Under the pieces are notes generated by a model. The model had not been told where the DNA came from and ran no database searches. It worked only from the letters and a program-made list of their open reading frames with translations. A DNA stretch of 64,000 nucleotides from Stenogyne calaminthoides (taxonomy: Eukaryota > Streptophyta > Magnoliopsida > Lamiales > Lamiaceae). Position numbers and translations under genes: made by a program. The stretch spans positions 30,216,222-30,280,221 of the forward strand of contig JBBCBC010000019.1 of the NCBI GenBank assembly GCA_037126765.1. Direction: 5' to 3'. How positions within the stretch are numbered: the first letter of the stretch is position 1; each line of letters opens with the position of its first letter. This document shows positions 36,141 through 47,728 of this stretch, one piece after another.

Positions 36141-37222
36141 AAGAGTATTATGTGGCTAATTTGGGAACGACTCACAAACAAAACATGCACGTGTAAAATA
36201 AATTGTAAATAAGATGAATTTGTTGACCCAGTTCATCAGGGAAATGACTACTCTGGGGGCATACCAAGCCAGGATGTGGTATTGCGAGCTTTACACGTAC
36301 AATATTTGATACACCTTATGAAGATGAATCATTACAGATGAAGATAATCTGGAGAGTTAGAATTTGAGTGCTAGGGTTTCTTGTATGTGTGGATAATCAC
36401 TCGGATTTTTCTGTTCCTCACCTCTCTGGAGAATTTCTTGTGTGGGTGTCTCTTTTTCTAGGGAAAATTTCGGAACCCCTCTCTTCTTCTTTTTTTCTTC
36501 CTTCTATAGCACTCCGGCAAGCATGAGCTGGATTGGCAAGCATGAGCTGGAGACTTCGGGTCATGCAAGAACTCACGTAATGCTGCCACGTTTTCCTCTT
36601 CGTCTTCTTGGTTGATCTTGGAACTTACTTGTTTGTAAAGCACTCTTTTGGTAGTCCAAATTAATCTTTTACTCGATTGGATGCTTTGTTCGCCCCTTTA
36701 ACCATGTCAGTTTTATGCTGGATCATTATCCTCTTGAGCACACCGAGCCCTCGGGATGTTGGTCTTGGGATATATCGAGTGTCGGGCACTCTGACCCTTC
36801 GGGACACCTGAGGCCTGCGGACATACTGATCCTCAGGATATCTGAGGTGCGAACATACTGACCCTCAAGGTATCTGAGGTGTGAACGTACTGACCCTCAG
36901 GATATCTGAGGCGCGAACATACTGACCCTCAAGGTATCTGAGGTGTGAACGTACTGACCCTCAGGATATCTGAGGTCTTGACCATCGGGGACTGGCGCGA
37001 ACATCTTGACCCTCGGGATATCGAGGTCTTTCGAGATTTGAGTATTTTGGCCGCTTTGAGTCCTCGACGGTTTGCTCATGGCCTTCTTGACTTAGCTCAT
37101 CTGATTCCTTTTTTTCTGACCTGAGTGGCGAATACTTGTCCATTGGGAATGCAATATTTAAATAATACACGTGTCGCTCTTACGTGTTCGATTAAGCCTG
37201 AGTTACTATATTGAACACAACA
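36141..37222 (-). repeat. Gypsy LTR, right, inverted orientation
   Basis: Read on the minus strand it matches the left LTR from its TG start through the CCTCAGATATCC repeat block to AATACTCTT, with few differences by eye. It then departs, lacking the last 25 bases and any PBS. The outer end is therefore the LTR 5' end. Confidence 0.9.
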
Positions 37223-37227
37223 GGACA

Positions 37228-37938
37228 CATCTCCTTGGATAGATGGATTATGTGTGTGAAAGGCACAAAGCCTTTCTTGGAATCTTGCATGATGAATCGC
37301 TTCAAAACGGTGTCTATATATGAGGCTTGCGAAAACCCGATCATTCTTTTCCTGCGATCTCGAGTGATCTTGATTCTTAGGACATGACCGGCTTCTCCTA
37401 AGTCCTTCATATCAAACTATTTTAATAGCCATGCCCTTACGTCTAACAACACCTTTACATCTTTCCCGATGAGCAGAATGTCGTCTACGTATAGTAATAC
37501 CAAGGCAGTTCCGTCACGCTTTCTATAAACACAACTTTTGAAATTATTTTGATCAAAACCGTAGGATTTTATAACTTGATCAAAACTCTGATTCCAAGCA
37601 CGGGATGCTTGTTTTAGCCCATAAATTGACTTCTTTAGCTTGCAAACCAGATGCTCTTGGCCTTTTTCAATGAAGCCTTCAGGTTGTTGCATATAGATTT
37701 CTTCGTCAAGACTTCCATTAAGGAAAGCGGTCTTGACATCCATTTGCCAAATCTCAAAGTCTAGGTGCGCAACAATCGACAAGAGAATGCGGATGGACTT
37801 GAGCATGGCTACGGGCGAAAAAGTTTCCTCATAATCGATCCCTTCTTTTTGAGTGTACCCTTTCGCCACGAGTCTTGCTTTTAAAGGTTTCAACCTTTCC
37901 ATCCAGTCTCCTTTTTCTCTTGTATACCCACTTCGCAT
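37228..37938 (-). pseudogene. Copia reverse transcriptase, 5' and catalytic part
   Basis: The minus-strand product includes KARLVAKGYTQKEGIDYEET, FSPVAMLKSIRILLSI, WQMDVKTAFLNGSLDEEIYM, KSIYGLKQASRAWN and the catalytic LLYVDDILLIG. These are Ty1-copia RT blocks. After a stop near 37417 the frame resumes as DLGEAGHVLRIKITRDRRKR and breaks off at the gypsy target site, continuing at 24250. Confidence 0.9.
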
Positions 37939-38999
37939 CCAATGAATTTTACCCCATTAAGTGGTTCGACTAGCTCCCACACTTTATTGTGATCCATTGA
38001 ACCCATCTCAGCTTCCATTGTGGTTTGCCAAGAATTTGCATCATTGTCTTGGATCTCCTCGTCGTAAGACCATGGGTTTGATTCTTCTCCTGAGATCAAG
38101 TCCAAGGACTCTCTTATCCCCAAGAATCGCTCGGGTTGTCGAACAACCCTCCCACTGCGACGAGGTTCTGGTTGTGTAGGTTTGACGTTTGGTATATCGA
38201 CTTGTACATTTGGCAACAGAGTCGGCCCCCTAAGTTCTTCTAAGGTAATCACTTCTAGGCTTTTTATCGTTCATATAGTCTTCTTCCAAAAATCTAAAGT
38301 GCGTACTAATTATCATCTTTTGATCTTCGGGACCATAGAACATGCATCCCTTTGTTCCCTCGGGGTACCCTATAAACAACCTTAATTCCGAATGTGCATC
38401 CAATTTACCGGCTTTCTTATCCAACACTCATGCCGGACACCCCCAGATCCTCATGTGTCCTAAGCTGGGCTCGCGCCCTGTCCACAATTCTCTAAGGCTT
38501 TTGGAAACCGATTTGGACGGCACTAGGTTTAGAATGTAAGTTGTTGTTTACAAGGCATAACCCCGGAACGATTTTGGTAAATCCGCATAACTCATCATTG
38601 ACCTTACCATTTCTAAAAGTGTTCTGTTTCTTCGTTCTGCAACCCCGTTTTGTTGAGGGGTACCGGGTGCAGTCAACTGGGATGCAATCCCTTCATCCAA
38701 TAGGTAGTTCAAAAATTCATACTGAGGTATTCGCCTCCACGATCAGATCGTAGAAACTTGATACTCTTCTCCTTATGATTCTCTGCTTGAGCCTTAAATT
38801 CTTTGAATTTATCAAACGTCTCAGATTTATGCTTCATTAGGAAAACGTATCCATAACGTGAGTAATCATCGATAAACGTATCGAAATACTCGTAGCCACC
38901 TCGAGCTTTGATTTGCATTGGACCACACACGTCGGTATGAACGATCTCTAACACTTCTTTAGCTCTAAGCCCCTTGGCTCCAAATGCCCTCTTGGTCAT
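37890..38999 (-). pseudogene. Copia integrase
   Basis: The core reads VLEIVHTDVCGPMQIKARGG, DDYSRYGYVFLMKHKSETFD and KFLRSDRGGEYLS. In a shifted frame TPQQNGVAERRNRTLLEM follows, supplying the D-D-E catalytic set. The C-terminal part (LFIGYPEGTKGCMFYGP) reaches a Pro/Arg-rich linker (PEPRRSGRVVRQPERF). Frameshifts near 38709 and 38430 and a stop break it. Confidence 0.85.
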
Positions 39000-39036
39000 T
39001 TAACCCTCCAAGAATGATTCGCAGGTTGGAAATGGT

Positions 39037-40420
39037 TCAATCAGGAGGGACTCCAATGAACCATCTTGGACCAAACTTTGGATCCTTTTCGGGGTTAATA
39101 TGACCTAATCTTAGGTGCCAAAGAAGTGTCACATTCACTTCAATTGAACGTTTTCTTTTATTACTTGAAATAGTAGATGTGTTATAGGATGCATTCTGTG
39201 AGTGATGTGCACAGTTAATAATATAGAGATTGTTCCATAAAGTTCCATGACAGATAACCATATCGTTACGAAAAACAGTAACATGTTTATTAAAACGAAC
39301 ATAATATCCATCAGCAAATAGGTTGGAAATAGAACTAAGGTTTTTGCGAAAAAAAGGAACATAAAGAACATCTCTTAAAATTAAACTCTTGTCTTCAAAA
39401 GATAGGTGCACGTCTCCCACTACTTCAGCTGCCACTCTCGTAGCATCGCCTAGCGTGATGAGGATCTCACTCTCACTTAGTTGTGGGGTCCGCTTGAACC
39501 CCTGTAAAGTGAAACAAACATGATCAGTGGACCCCGTATCCTTTACCCACGAATGGGTAGCATACGCCGCTAAACAAATTTCAACAACTAGTGCGTGAGA
39601 ATTACCTTTCTTTCCATTCCTTTTAGGGTTGGAACAGGTTGACCTCCAATGTCCCTTTTCACCACAGTTGAAACACTTCCCCTTAACCGGATTCTTTACT
39701 CCACCTTCCCTCTTCACCTTTCCTTTTCCCTTGGCAACACTTGAGTTAGCTTGGCTTTCGCTTTTGGCCTTCTTCTTCTTCTTGCCTCCTCTTGGCCTAG
39801 AAGAAGAAGATGGACCAACTGCCACTAAGGCTTGACTGCTCTCTCCCAATATTCCTTCAGTCGAGACTAGAGCTTGCAGTAGATCAGGCAAGGTGAACTT
39901 CTGATTGTTCATTTGGTAGTTGAGCCTGAACTGCTCAAAGCTTTTGGGCAGGGAATGGAGTATGAAATCAATCTGGTTCTCGATATCATATTCAGCACCA
40001 AGTACCTCAAGATTGTTAAGGTGAACCATCATCTGGAGAACGTGTTCCCTCACGGGCGTTCCCTCGATCATTTTCATTGAGAGCATGTCTCTCATGGTGA
40101 TCTGGCGAGCCACACGATTCTAGATGTTAGAACATCACTTTAAGATTTACCATGATGTCCGCAGCCGTTTCAACATTTTGGTGTTGGTGTTGCAACACAT
40201 CGGACATAGAAGCCAAGATGGTACACTTTGCCATTTCGTTGGAACGCTCCCAGTCAGCATGCTCTTTCTTTTCCGGTTTGCTAGACTCATCTGTTGGCTT
40301 TTCTGGTTTGGGTGTAGTAAGGACCCAGTTATGATGTTGTGCGGTGAGGACAATAGTAAGTTTTCGCTCCAGTAAGCAAATTGTCTTTCAGTATATTGAA
40401 TAGTTGATTAAAAGGTTGCG
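39037..40420 (-). pseudogene. Copia gag and protease
   Basis: The longest open frame of the window, 39037-40113, encodes gag with HLNNLEVLGAEYDIENQIDF, a Lys-rich stretch, and the zinc knuckle CFNCGEKGHWRSTC (CX2CX4HX4C). The protease follows with WVKDTGSTDHVC (D-T/S-G active site), then the pre-integrase LLWHLRLGHI. Upstream, about 40130-40350 in another frame, KLTIVLTAQHHNWVLTTPKP and MAKCTILASMSDVLQHQHQN are the gag N-terminus, separated by a frameshift and stop near 40120. Confidence 0.85.
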
Positions 40421-40429
40421 ACATGTTGA

Positions 40430-41955
40430 TACTGAAAATAAACATACATCTTGTGTCAAATATCCGGATCAACACAAAGAAAATCACATAATTCGATCAC
40501 ATGATTCATATTGAAATCTCAAAAAAATATTAACATGCATCAGCTAACATCTCAAAACAGTTTTAAACGAGCCTCTTGGGAGGGTCATCATTTAAATCAC
40601 ATTCAAGCAGGTTACAAACAAGAACAGTTACAAACCTTTAATTTTTAATAACAAATTAATAGTTGGCTCCCACTTAACCAATATAAAATTGACAGGAACT
40701 TCGGCGAAGTATATGCATATCAATTTTATACCTAAGTAATAATCATGATTAAATACAGAATTACTACTTCATTTTGATCGAGCCTCTTGCTCCCAATAAT
40801 AATTCACAATCATCCTTTTGAGAATTTATTCATGTGAAAAGCTTTCTTTTGGCCGTCCCTTAGGGGAATTTCTCCAAAAGATTTCATAAATAAATAAATC
40901 ATGGAGGTCAAAATTAATTTGATTCAAAATCGAATTAATTGTTTAAAACATACTTAGTAATTTTTGAATTTGAGATTTTTCGTTGGGAAATTCTCATGCA
41001 AACACATTTAAATAAATTAAATAAAGCATAAGAAAATACAACAATAAATCAAGCAAAGCAGAAAATAAACATATTGGGCACAAATTATTCAACTGTCATG
41101 GTTTGATTTTCCTTTGCTTGACTTTGAAGAAACGATGTCTTGAATTTCTCCCACTCGTTTGTCTCGAAAAAAAATTTCTCGAAGTGCCACGCCAAGCAGC
41201 TCACAGCCAGGATGCACGCCCGCATCCGATCGGCCACTTGGTCGAGCGATCACGCCCGTGCTACAAGGCGCAGCGCGCGTTGCCCCATCTCCTCGACAGC
41301 ATCGCCATGCAATGGGCGGGTCCCGCCCATGCTTTCGGCGCCGATCTTACAAGACGCGTGTCGGCTTCGCCGCTCGGCCTCGCCCGTCTCCTCGCCAGCA
41401 AAGATCGCTGGGCAATTCGTGATTCCCATGCGTAGCAGTGGTCCGCCCACATCTTTCGCCTCGCCAGCGTCTGCGCATCCCCCACCCCGTGGCGTCTAGC
41501 CCAAATTCATGGCGTCTTGGCGACCCTCGATCCCACTCGTCTGCCTCGTCACCGTATACCGGTCATCCGTCGCCACCTTGTGTCCGATCGCATGCATGCG
41601 TGCCCTCCCTTGGCACGTTTGTCTTGTTGCCCACACGCCTGCGATTTTTAAAATCTCGTCTTCATCTTTGATCCGATTATAATTTATTTAACAAAAATAA
41701 ATAAACCTACGATCTAGACTAGTCTATTACAATGAACAAATCAAATAGCTTAATCTACTCGTGGATTTTTTCACGAGAAAAATAAATCCGAACGAGTCGA
41801 ATTAAAAACCATTCACACGCATGAATAAATAAACACATTAAATACCATGACAATTGGATACCTGCAAAACAGATCTAGCAATTCTACTATCCAATTTTCA
41901 ATTTAATGGCCAACATAATTTAAATAACAATTTAAAAGTCAGAGGTCGAAATCGA
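40430..41955 (-). other. Copia 5' leader, with a GC-rich block
   Basis: The leader lies between the PBS and gag. It is AT-rich except for about 41160-41650, which is strikingly GC-rich (many CGCC/GGCG words). The overlapping open frames on both strands there come from low stop frequency, not from a recognisable gene. The GC-rich block may be a captured or inserted fragment. Confidence 0.5.
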
Positions 41956-41956
41956 A

Positions 41957-41968
41957 GCTCTGATACCA
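41957..41968 (-). promoter_or_regulatory. Copia primer-binding site (initiator Met tRNA type)
   Basis: On the minus strand TGGTATCAGAGC lies just inside the 5' LTR end. It is the standard plant copia PBS complementary to the initiator methionine tRNA 3' end. Confidence 0.9.
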
Positions 41969-41970
41969 TT

Positions 41971-43306
41971 TGTTGGGAAATATGGGGTGCCCGGATCTAT
42001 CCGAGATGAATTTAAACATATTTAAATTAATCAATTAATTACTAACATGAATTAATCCTAAATCAATTCAACATAATAATTAAACAAACAATTAAGCAAC
42101 ATGCGTGCACGTAATCCACGTAAATCCTAAGCATACGGAATCTAGGAATTACGAGATTACATACCTCACGTAGAGGCAACCGTTGAGACGATGGATCAAT
42201 GCAAAGTGCCTTGTCAAATATATCCCACGTCCACGAACGTAATCCGGTGGGAGGATTCTCAACGAACGATTTTAACAAAGGAGAAAATAAAATTATTTGC
42301 CACCACCTTTGTGGATTTCTAATTTTTCCAACACATGGAATTGCATTGGGGATGAAACATTCATCCCTTATTTATAGACAGGGGGGCGAAAATTTGACCT
42401 AGTTGGGTCATTGGGAAATTTTCAAACACAACTTTCTACTCACCCACAAGTGTATGGGGTCGTCGTAGTAGTATAAGCAAGTTGACCAAGTTAAATTATC
42501 GAACCATGGGAGGGGAACTAGTGCAATGAGTCCCTAAAACTATGTGATGGCATGCTATTATAGCTACTAATCATGGTTTTGAAATCAATTAAACTAAACA
42601 AATTAAATAAAATATTTTTGAAATTTTTAAAGCAAAACAATAATTCAAACAAAGAAGCAAGTAAGCTTAACTAACGAATTAAACTAACTCCCAAAGAAGT
42701 GCAAGATGAGATGAAATGCTTTGGATTCAATCCACTATGTGATTATCAAGAAAAACTCGATTTATATCGACTCTAAGTTAAGTACGGGTGGTGCTAAGGG
42801 TAAATCTAAGTGCTAGCAAAGAACTAATACACTTAAACTCACTAGGGTTGTCTATCCTTTCCTATCGGGTAATATAGCCTTTGAAAGGTGTTCCCACCAA
42901 GTAATCAAGTAAACTCTCATTTTCCCTCACTAATTACCTAAACTTTCATTCAAATAACCAATGCCTAATATTGGGGTTCAAATGCATTCAACTCTCTCTC
43001 GACGAATTAAAGCATAACTAATACTTTTACAAATTCACAACTCACACCATAAATTTAATAATGCTAATGTAACTCTCTGTCTACACTAAACATTCTTCAA
43101 AATATGGATTAAAGAAGTTCAAGTACAAAGCACAATAAATACCCATCAATTAGGAGCAATCACCCAATACTCAACAAAAATATGACATAAATCAAGTAAA
43201 ACTCAATTCTCACATAGTTTCAATCATCCAAAACACAAAAAATATTAGCCCATGAATTTTAGAATAAAACTCATGATTAAAAGAGACTCAAACTCCATAA
43301 ACAATG

Positions 43307-43339
<33 letters not shown>

Positions 43340-45413
43340 ATAGAATTCACCTAGCAATGGTGATTACAACTTGAATGAACCATAAAATCCTCTAAACTTG
43401 CAAGAAAATGAAGAAATAGAAGAACACCTAAAACTATATGAAAGTGTGTGTAAAAATCTACTGCCAAGTGTTGGTATCTTGGTGAATGAGTCGTGCCCTA
43501 GAATCCTCTAAACTTGCAAGAAAATGAAAATTATCTCACCAAAAACTATATGAAATTGTGTAAAAAAACTTTTTAATTCCTTGTGAATGAAACCCTAGAA
43601 TCTCTCTGTAAAAATGGACCCAAAACTTGCTTCTCCAATTAGTGAAAACGTGGGTCCCATCTTAATTAATTAATTGCATCTCTTGTGGTGCTTTCCTGGT
43701 CAAACGACGACATGGAGTGAAACAGAAAAACAGCAGCAACAATTTCCACTTTGCAATTCGTTATTCTTTTCAATTTAATTGTGGGACCCGCCAATCAAAT
43801 GAAATATTGCTTTGCTCCTCCAATTTATTTGCTGACTTCTATTCATTAATAATGGGCTCAACAACTTTTTCAGTTTGGGCCGCCAATTGGGCGTCTGCTA
43901 TTGGATTTCTCGAATTGGGCCGAGGTGTATTTTCCTGTTGCGCGCCGTTTTTTTTTCGCTCATAACTTAAGCTTCCGACCTCCGATTGAGTTGATTTTTT
44001 TTTTGTGATCGTCTTTTCGTGGAGCTTCACGTGGTTCAACTCTCTTCTCCAATGTCCTTCTAAATCTGAACAGGTTTTGCATCATTTCTTGCTCATTTTC
44101 TTCCGTTTCCCAAAAAATCAACACATTCTCAAACAAACGGGATTAGCAGCACTTTTCATTACAAATGACATCAAATCACATCAAATAAGACACAAAATAT
44201 TACCATAAAACAATCAATTATGACCCTCATCACTCCTCCTTTCGTGCTCATTATTTTCGAAAATTGCACATAAGTAGGGAAGTAATAAGATCTTTTTTCT
44301 TTCTTTAATTTATGGGATAAACTTGTATCTCAAGAATATTTATTCCATAAAATATTTCCAAGAAAATCAAGAAAAAAATCTTTTTCTCTCTCCTACCCAA
44401 TTTTTCGAAAATATTCATAGAAAAATAGACAAAATATTTTTTTCTCATTTTCATTAATTGAACTTTAATTTGGGCTATTTGAGGGGCCTTTAGGAGAATT
44501 AAGATTGGACCTCCAATGGGCTATGAAACTTTAATATTAAGCCAAATATTATTCAAGTCCATTAATATTAATTTATTCCACTATAAAATTAATATTGAAC
44601 TATCCATCTTAACCCATATTACGACTTCACAATAATATGGCTCTCGGTCATTATTTCTCGTGTTTAAGATTGTCTTAGTCTACTAATTAATTAAGCCACT
44701 GAATAGGCTTTATATTAATTAATATCTTTGTCCTTGGAGTAAAGACAACTCAACATTATTATCCATACCGGAAATAAATTTTCACTTGCAAGATTTGGTA
44801 TGATAAAGATTCTGAGCCCACCAAGGGGACAAATCAAGCAAGCCGTACTTGCACACGATTCTCCGTATTAAATCTTAGCAATCGTCATGTAACTAATAAT
44901 ATTGCCCAAGATATAAGGTATCGAATCGCGTTGATTCTCTTCCCATCATAAGTCAAAGCAATAGTTATTAATTTCACATGATCCTATTTAAGGGACAGAG
45001 ATTAAGAAATAACGAACCACTGAGGTCTAATTCTAGTATATTCAGTACCGAAGAATTTATCCTCCTGTAGGTCCTATTCAGCGCATCATAATGCACTAGT
45101 GTAATATCTTGGTCAAGACAAGTCAATCTGAGCCTTACACTTCAACCTTTCATGATGGATTGTTCATTTCCACCTGGGTTGTGAATTTGTACTTAATTAC
45201 TAGGAACTGCTAATTTGATATTCTGTGATCTGGTATCACCAAATTAACTACAATGTAATACGTACTTACTTATTGAACAAGTTTGCAACAAATATATATA
45301 ACATTCATTCATATTTAATGCAACAGTGATTAATAATTTATTTCAGTAAATAAATAAGAAATTCAGTTTGGTTATACAAAGTAAAAATCATATTTTTCAG
45401 TATAACCCCAACA
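41971..45413 (-). repeat. Copia 5' LTR (right), enlarged by foreign DNA
   Basis: It matches the left LTR at both ends. Between about 42423 and 44231 it carries unrelated DNA that replaced roughly 75 bases of LTR. A TATA-like box lies at about 42368-42377 on the minus strand. Confidence 0.85.
42423..44231. mobile_element. Unclassified insertion in the copia LTR
   Basis: About 1.8 kb, absent from the other LTR. On the minus strand it begins TGATGAGGGTCATAATTGAT and near its end has ACGACCCCATACACTTGTGG. It includes an A run at about 43303-43332, two copies of CCTCTAAACTTGCAAGAAAATGA (43392 and 43508 regions) and no domain. It could be an LTR fragment or a Helitron-like piece. Confidence 0.5.
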
Positions 45414-45418
45414 AGATA

Positions 45419-45550
45419 GTCTCTCGATATTTGTACCTTCTGGTAGTAAATTTGGAAAGAAGGGTAAAAGATCAATTGTTGACTTGGAGAAGCGAATAGC
45501 TCATACATATGTGCTACTAAATTGCAACGAGGTGCAACCATGTATTAAGT
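45419..45550 (+). pseudogene. CACTA tnp2 transposase, 3' continuation
   Basis: The translation DSLSIFVPSGSKFGKKGKRS then IVDLEKRIAHTYVLLNCNEV continues the exon interrupted at 21733. It corresponds to the tnp2 C-terminal segment that in intact proteins reads like 'AHWYVLNNCEEVQPYI'. A GTAAGT donor follows. Confidence 0.8.
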
Positions 45551-45649
45551 AAGTTAATTAATTTGAAATTTACAATTGCAACGATATTAATTAATTATTG
45601 CAAGTTCTCATCGCAACAATTGTAGTCCAGAATAATTTACAGGTTGATG

Positions 45650-46930
45650 CCCTCTAATAAGGTATAAAAAATAATTAGAAATATCATGTCCAGACAAATG
45701 GAGTTGGGTGGCTACACTTTCGCCAAGGTGTCCGATCACAGGAAAGACGAGTGGTGGGAAATCTTCCAGGTATAAATATATTCACTAATCTCATATTTTT
45801 ATATATTTCTAACTAGCTAGCTACTTAATTTAATATCCTTTATATATTTTTTTGTTAGATGAAAGTCGTATGGGATGAGCAGGCTGAGGATAAAAATGAC
45901 ATCAAAGAAAAGTGAAAATTGAGGGCAAAAAAGTGATATTCTGATCTTCTCAATCGTTGGAAGAGGTTGAACGCTAATGATGAGACTGTGAAGCCCCCGA
46001 GGGATGAACGTGTATGGAATGCACTGAAGCTATAATGGGACCGACCGGAAGTGAAGGCTAAGAGCGATCAGTGTCGGCGAAATAGGTTGTCCAAGGGATC
46101 TACGCATAGAGGCGGTTCAAAGGGAGCTGCAGAATATGCATTGGAATACGTAAGTAGTTTTTGTGATATTTTAATTACTTAATTATAATAATAATTAATT
46201 ATTAACAAATTGCATCTAAATTCAGTTTAAGACAAATGGTATCCTCTCAACTGTATGGGACCTCGTGATACATTTTCACGAACAAGAATGAAAGGAAGTC
46301 ACGTACGAGGACATGGACGCCACACTTGTAAGTGCTTGAATTTGTTTATTCACTATACGTACTACTTAATTAAGGAGTTAATAATATATTTAATTTTAAA
46401 TATCAAAATATTTGTATGTTAGAGAGTCATGAGAGGAGTCACTCAAATAGATAGCCGTCGCGACCCAAAGAAACAAGAAGGAGAACAAGAAAAAGTTGAG
46501 CCAGCTGTATACGGAACAAGTGTCATATGCCCACGGAAAGCATAAAGGTCTCGGTCAAATGACGAACATGGGGCGCATTCAATCTGGCCCAGGTGGGAGC
46601 TCAAGTGGCACTAGTATTGGCGGCTACTCGTAGATTGATATGGAACGTTTGCTGGAGCAAGAACGGCAAGAACGACAGGAGATGGCTAGGAAGTTTCAGG
46701 AGGAAATGGAGCGGCGGTAGCAGCTTATGCGCCAAGAAATGGAGCGACAGGAGCAGCTTATGCGCCAAGAAATGGCTGCGTATTATCAGGGGTTCCAGGT
46801 AAACCCAACCAGTGGTTTTTACCCTCAGCATCACCAGATGAGATTTATTCCCCAGTAGCAATAGACGGGATTTATTCCCCAGCAGTAGCAGGCGATATTT
46901 ATTCCCCAGCAGATCGGTGGTAGCTCATGA
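45650..46930 (+). pseudogene. Second CACTA ORF (plant En/Spm Ptta-like), decayed
   Basis: Pieces in order: MELGGYTFAKVSDHRKDEWW, a GT-AG intron, MKVVWDEQAEDKND, then KSDQCRRNRLSKGSTHRGGS and AAEYALEYFKTNGILSTVWD. A later intron and a coiled Glu/Arg/Gln-rich tail follow. This matches the general plan of the plant En/Spm 'transposase_24' family that accompanies tnp2 in CACTA elements. Many in-frame stops show it is dead. The tail has GA-rich direct repeats around 46675-46790 (GCGCCAAGAAATGGAGCG type). Confidence 0.65.
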
Positions 46931-47226
46931 AGAGGTCGGTGGTACTCTCTCATCGCCAGTGGGACTCTTTACCAAAAGAGGCCGGTGGTAGCCCCAGACA
47001 AAGGTCGGATGTACCCAGGGGTTAGGGCCGTTCGGCCCCTTATTTCCCTTATCCCCCTTATCCCTCATATCCGAATGTCTCCATTGGTGGTTATTCTACT
47101 ATTCCCGTGAACCCCCCGGTGATTTTCTTTCTTCCGGCGGTCCTAGTGGTTCGGCGTCTCGTGCTCGACGTCGTTCAGATAATGTTCAATTTAATGATAT
47201 TCTCATCAATCCCAACAATGAAGATC

Positions 47227-47257
<31 letters not shown>

Positions 47258-47669
47258 AGATTTGAATGACGGATAACTATCTTGATGATTTTGTATTTCT
47301 GAATATTTTGTTATGTCACTTGTTTTAATTTTTGAATATTTGTCACATTTGTTTGTTATGATGATTTATGAATATTGTTGATGGATCTCTCCGATTAGTT
47401 TATGAGAATTTGGTATATATATATTTAATTTGCACAGGTAGGTTAATAGTGAAAAAAGAATATAAAAGTGACTATTTAACAATTTTTTTAAAAAATATTT
47501 TAATGAAAACGATCAATACAAGTGTATATACATGTGCACGTGTTATTTAATATAGTGAAAGAAAATATAAATTAAAGTGATTATTCAACAGTTTTATTAA
47601 CAATATATATTTTAATAATAATTAACAAAAAGATATGTAGTGTTATTAAAACGAGTGTTTACTATATAA

Positions 47670-47728
<59 letters not shown>

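Larger units (their letters stand above)
24256..37222. mobile_element. Ty3-gypsy (Tat/Ogre-type) structure with inverted LTRs
   Basis: The left end starts TGTTGTGTTCGATATAGTAA. The right end is the inverse complement of TGTTGTGTTCAATATAGTAA, so the two LTRs point towards each other. The perfect duplication GGACA (24251-24255 and 37223-37227) flanks the whole 12,967 bp. The host copia reading continues across it. Inside, gag, protease, RT, RNase H and integrase (plus strand) end near 31430, then 43-bp tandem repeats. From about 35860 down to 33380 there is a minus-strand coding region. In an ordinary LTR retrotransposon the LTRs are direct repeats, so this is a rearranged or unconventional integrant. 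Confidence 0.85.
21734..45413 (-). mobile_element. Ty1-copia LTR retrotransposon, degenerate, with nested insertions
   Basis: The element is read on the minus strand: 5' LTR 41971-45413, primer-binding site, gag, protease, integrase, RT, RNase H, polypurine tract, 3' LTR 21734-23439. The order protease-integrase-RT-RNase H is diagnostic of Ty1-copia. Five-base flanks AGGTA (21729-21733) and AGATA (45414-45418) differ by one base. It lies inside the CACTA transposase gene. The gypsy structure at 24256-37222 sits between its RT and RNase H, and about 1.8 kb of other DNA replaced part of its 5' LTR. Frameshifts and stops occur throughout. The LTRs differ by several percent by eye, so it is not recent. 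Confidence 0.9.

Noticed and set aside
24256..37222. DNA transposon with long TIRs instead of a retrotransposon
   Set aside because: The arms carry LTR features (TG start, CA end followed by a PBS) and the interior encodes gag-pol; the TSD is 5 bp.
41103..41671. Cluster of overlapping open frames on both strands
   Set aside because: They arise from the GC-rich block with few stops; no frame shows a recognisable domain or start context.
47228..47256. (GAT)n run as an acidic Asp-rich protein tail
   Set aside because: The surrounding CACTA ORF is full of stops; treated as a microsatellite in a dead gene.
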